Source: Bacillus gaemokensis (lineage in GTDB: Bacteria; Bacillota; Bacilli; Bacillales; Bacillaceae_G). From it: DNA of 64,000 bases. Each line of letters begins with the position of its first letter. The stretch's first letter is position 1. The position numbers were made by a program, and so were the translations under genes. This document shows positions 61,376-64,000 of this stretch, piece by piece. The stretch covers positions 279,169-343,168 of the forward strand of contig NZ_LTAQ01000012.1 in the NCBI RefSeq assembly GCF_001590835.1. Reading direction: 5' to 3'. The notes below the pieces were generated by a model, which saw nothing but the letters and a program-made list of their open reading frames with translations, made no database searches and was not told the origin of the DNA.

Positions 61376-61888
61376 GTGCGACGTACAACGCGCTACCCTG
61401 TTTCAGGAGCAAATTCATTATGGAATGTATATAAAACAGTATCCTTTTGGAAGGTAATGAAGAACTTTATTATCATTCAAATTGCACGATATACACCATT
61501 TTTATCAATGAAAAATTGGCTGTATCGCACATTTTTACGGATGCGAGTCGGAGAGCAAACATCATTTGCGCTCATGGCTATGCCGGATATTATGTTTCCA
61601 GAAAAGATTACAGTTGGAACAAATTCAATCATTGGCTATAACACAACGATTTTAGCCCATGAATATTTAATGAAGGAATATCGCCTCGGGGAAGTTGTCA
61701 TAGGAGATGAAGTGATGATCGGAGCGAATTCAACTGTATTGCCAGGTGTGAAGATTGGGGACGGTGCCATTGTTTCAGCAGGTACGCTTGTTCACCGGGA
61801 TGTACCAAGCGGTGCTTTTGTAGGTGGAAATCCAATGCGCATTATTTATACGAAAGAAGAAATGGCAGTGAGAGAAGGGAAATGTTAA
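61376..61888 (+). CDS. yvoF: Hexapeptide-repeat acyltransferase YvoF
   Basis: 170-residue acetyltransferase of the left-handed beta-helix family. Hexapeptide turns are seen in ITVGTNSIIGYNTTILAHE, VVIGDEVMIGANSTVLPGVKIGDGAIVSAG and the closing GGNPMRII. The start is GTG at 61376 after GGGGAGAG. It is the last gene of the hprK cluster; the acceptor substrate is unknown. Confidence 0.9.
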   Translation: MRRTTRYPVSGANSLWNVYKTVSFWKVMKNFIIIQIARYTPFLSMKNWLYRTFLRMRVGEQTSFALMAMPDIMFPEKITVGTNSIIGYNTTILAHEYLMKEYRLGEVVIGDEVMIGANSTVLPGVKIGDGAIVSAGTLVHRDVPSGAFVGGNPMRIIYTKEEMAVREGKC

Positions 61889-61903
61889 AAATGTAACATT
61901 TTT
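61880..61903 (+). terminator. Terminator of yvoF operon
   Basis: AAATGTT/AACATTT hairpin overlapping the stop codon, then TTTTTCTGCTCTTTTT. Confidence 0.65.
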
Positions 61904-62027
61904 CTGCTCTTTTTATGAATGAAAAGGAAATAATTGATTATAATATACTGTTTTGTTTTTTACGGAATCGTTTATACTTATAGATAAAAGAGTGTATGAG
62001 CGAAGAAAACAAAAAACTGGAGGATAT

Positions 62028-63539
62028 ATGGGGAAAAATCAAAGTGTTTATAAGGAGAGCGGACAAGTTATCTCTTTTAATCAATTAGCGGATTTCTTTT
62101 ATAAAAAAGGGATGAAGGCTTATCGTAATCACAAATTACAAGATGCAATTAAATATTTTCGAAGAGCAGCACAAAGTGAGAAAGAGCCGTTTATTTTATG
62201 CCAGTTAGCAACGGTATTATCTGAGGTTGGAGAGTATCAAGAATCGAATCAAATTTTCTTGAAACTCATTCGTTCTAATCCTGATATTGAACAGTGCTAT
62301 TACTTTGTAGCTAATAATTATGCATATCTTGGATTATTTCAGCAGGCGAAAAAGTATGCAGAGCAATATTTGGAGGTTGCCACAGAAAAGGAATTTGTGG
62401 AAGATACGCTAGAATTGCTTGAAATTATGGAAGAAGAATCGATGGATGCGGAAGAAATCGAAGATGAGGATGAGTTAATTGTCATGCAAGAACAGGCGAA
62501 TCGTTACATTCGTAGCGGGCAATTAGAAGAAGCGATTGCTACACTTGAAGTTGTTACGAAAGATTATCCAGAATTTTGGTCGGGTTATAACAACTTAGCA
62601 ATTGCTCATTTTCAGTTAGGTAATGTAGATAAGGCACTCAAGTTAACGGAAATGATTTTAGAGAAAAATCCTGGTAATATTCACGCGCTTTGTAATACGC
62701 TTATTTTTCTATATTCAATTGGAGAGCATAAACAAGTAGAAGCATTAGCAGAACAATTAGAATCTGTATATCCGATGTCATTTGAGCATCGTTTAAAGCT
62801 TGGGACAACATTTGCAACAATTGGTCATTTTGCGCCTGCGTATAAGTGGTTAAGGTTATTAAAACGCCAAGGGTATGAGGGCGATGTTAGCTTTTATTAT
62901 TGGTTTGCATACTCTGCTTATATGGTAAAGGATCAGCATACAGCGGAAAAAATGTGGAAATTAGTTGTAGAATTACATCCTGATAAAAAAGGAAAAGAGC
63001 CGTGGAATGCTTTAAATCTAGCTGACGAAGGGCAAAATGTTTTATTTGAAGAACTGCGAAAGTCTTTTCAGCAAAGTGCAACGTTAGAAGAACAAATGTT
63101 AGCACTGTATTTAATGAATGAACTAACAACACCTGAAAAAATCGGTTTTTTCTTTGATGTAGCGCAAGCTAAAAATGGTGTGCCGATTGTTTCTCAGCTT
63201 GCAAAGTACTTCTTTTTACTTAGTAGTCATAAGAGTATTCCAGGAGATTTACAACCGTTTGAACAATGTATTCGGATCGCGGATGCCTTATATAACTATA
63301 CGAGTAAAGAAGACGAATTGGTTGAAGAGTGCTTACATTTTTGGTTTTGTACTTTTATACGTTTATATACATCTGGGACGGTCTTTACGAATGTGTTTGG
63401 TTGGTCTGCGGCGATCGAATATGTTGTCCGCCTAGAACAAAAAAACAAGATGACACAGGAAGAACTTGGAAATGCATATAATGTATCAGTGGCAACTGTG
63501 AGAAAATATGTGCAAGCGGTAAAACGTACACATGCATAA
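62028..63539 (+). CDS. yvcD: TPR-repeat protein, YvcD-like
   Basis: 503-residue soluble protein made of about eight TPR-like helical hairpins (for example AYRNHKLQDAIKYFRRAAQ, YIRSGQLEEAIATLEVV, FQLGNVDKALKLTEMIL). The C-terminus (MTQEELGNAYNVSVATVRKYVQAVKRTH) looks like a helix-turn-helix. ATG at 62028 follows TGGAGGA; the frame is open to 61953 without a site. It precedes trxB as in Bacillus. The partner proteins are unknown. Confidence 0.85.
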   Translation: MGKNQSVYKESGQVISFNQLADFFYKKGMKAYRNHKLQDAIKYFRRAAQSEKEPFILCQLATVLSEVGEYQESNQIFLKLIRSNPDIEQCYYFVANNYAYLGLFQQAKKYAEQYLEVATEKEFVEDTLELLEIMEEESMDAEEIEDEDELIVMQEQANRYIRSGQLEEAIATLEVVTKDYPEFWSGYNNLAIAHFQLGNVDKALKLTEMILEKNPGNIHALCNTLIFLYSIGEHKQVEALAEQLESVYPMSFEHRLKLGTTFATIGHFAPAYKWLRLLKRQGYEGDVSFYYWFAYSAYMVKDQHTAEKMWKLVVELHPDKKGKEPWNALNLADEGQNVLFEELRKSFQQSATLEEQMLALYLMNELTTPEKIGFFFDVAQAKNGVPIVSQLAKYFFLLSSHKSIPGDLQPFEQCIRIADALYNYTSKEDELVEECLHFWFCTFIRLYTSGTVFTNVFGWSAAIEYVVRLEQKNKMTQEELGNAYNVSVATVRKYVQAVKRTHA

Positions 63540-63601
63540 GCAAATCATTGGGAAAAAAACGATGCTAACAGTATAATGAGGGTAAGTTACGGTAGGAATG
63601 A

Positions 63602-64000
<399 letters not shown>

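Overview
The window looks like core chromosome of a Bacillus cereus-group species. It is low-GC Firmicute DNA with strong AGGAGG-type ribosome binding sites. The order hpf-secA-prfB-cccB-ftsE-ftsX-ctpB-minJ-uvrB-uvrA-yvlD-hprK-lgt-ppaX-yvoF-yvcD-trxB matches the Bacillus arrangement, with accessory genes and dispersed short repeats typical of the cereus group between blocks. There is no prophage, IS element, rRNA, tRNA or CRISPR array. This assignment comes from reading the sequence; no database search was run.

Layout. 1-7.7 kb: the 3' end of thiC, cydAB (cytochrome bd oxidase), a GH8-like exported glycosidase, an acyltransferase and a DAACS symporter. 7.7-19.5 kb: a chitobiose/cellobiose utilisation region. 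An orphan PTS EIIA with a cre site is followed by a chbB-chbC-chbA-chbF-chbG operon, behind a textbook sigma-54 promoter with an upstream repeat array and an embedded cre. Then come a chromate transporter, a CHRD protein, the LevR/CelR-type sigma-54 activator that probably drives the operon, and a polysaccharide deacetylase. 19.6-27.6 kb: cell-envelope sugar genes (tagO, ugd, mnaA, an LCP ligase), then yvyE, degV and a YodB-like redox regulator. 27.8-32.7 kb: a CwlO-like NlpC/P60 hydrolase with a WalR box, comFA-comFC, a cold-shock protein and hpf. 33-42.7 kb: secA, prfB with its programmed frameshift, cccB, ftsEX, ctpB and minJ. 42.8-52.5 kb is the accessory part: an ABC exporter under a Fur-like box, ybjQ, an antibiotic-resistance-type ABC-F protein behind an attenuator leader with two small upstream ORFs, a LysR/YeiH pair, and small regulator/membrane-protein gene pairs. 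52.6-64 kb: uvrBA, a broken DUF4275 gene, yvlD, hprK-lgt-ppaX-yvoF, a TPR protein and the start of trxB.

How the parts connect. Sugar imported by the ChbBC/EIIA PTS arrives as a phospho-disaccharide, is deacetylated by ChbG if it is chitobiose, and is cleaved by the GH4 enzyme. Expression should need RpoN plus the PRD/EIIA/EIIB activator, and should be damped by CcpA with HPr-Ser-P, the product of HprK encoded about 50 kb away.

Non-coding structure. Two dispersed repeat families occur here: five copies of a 190-205 bp element, two of them bracketing chbG, and four copies of a GC-rich element of about 110 bp. There is also a 41-bp tandem repeat. The most notable regulatory readings are the ABC-F attenuator, the sigma-54/cre enhancer array, the Fur-like box and promoter-proximal hairpin at the ABC exporter, and a perfect 20-bp palindrome before an XRE regulator.
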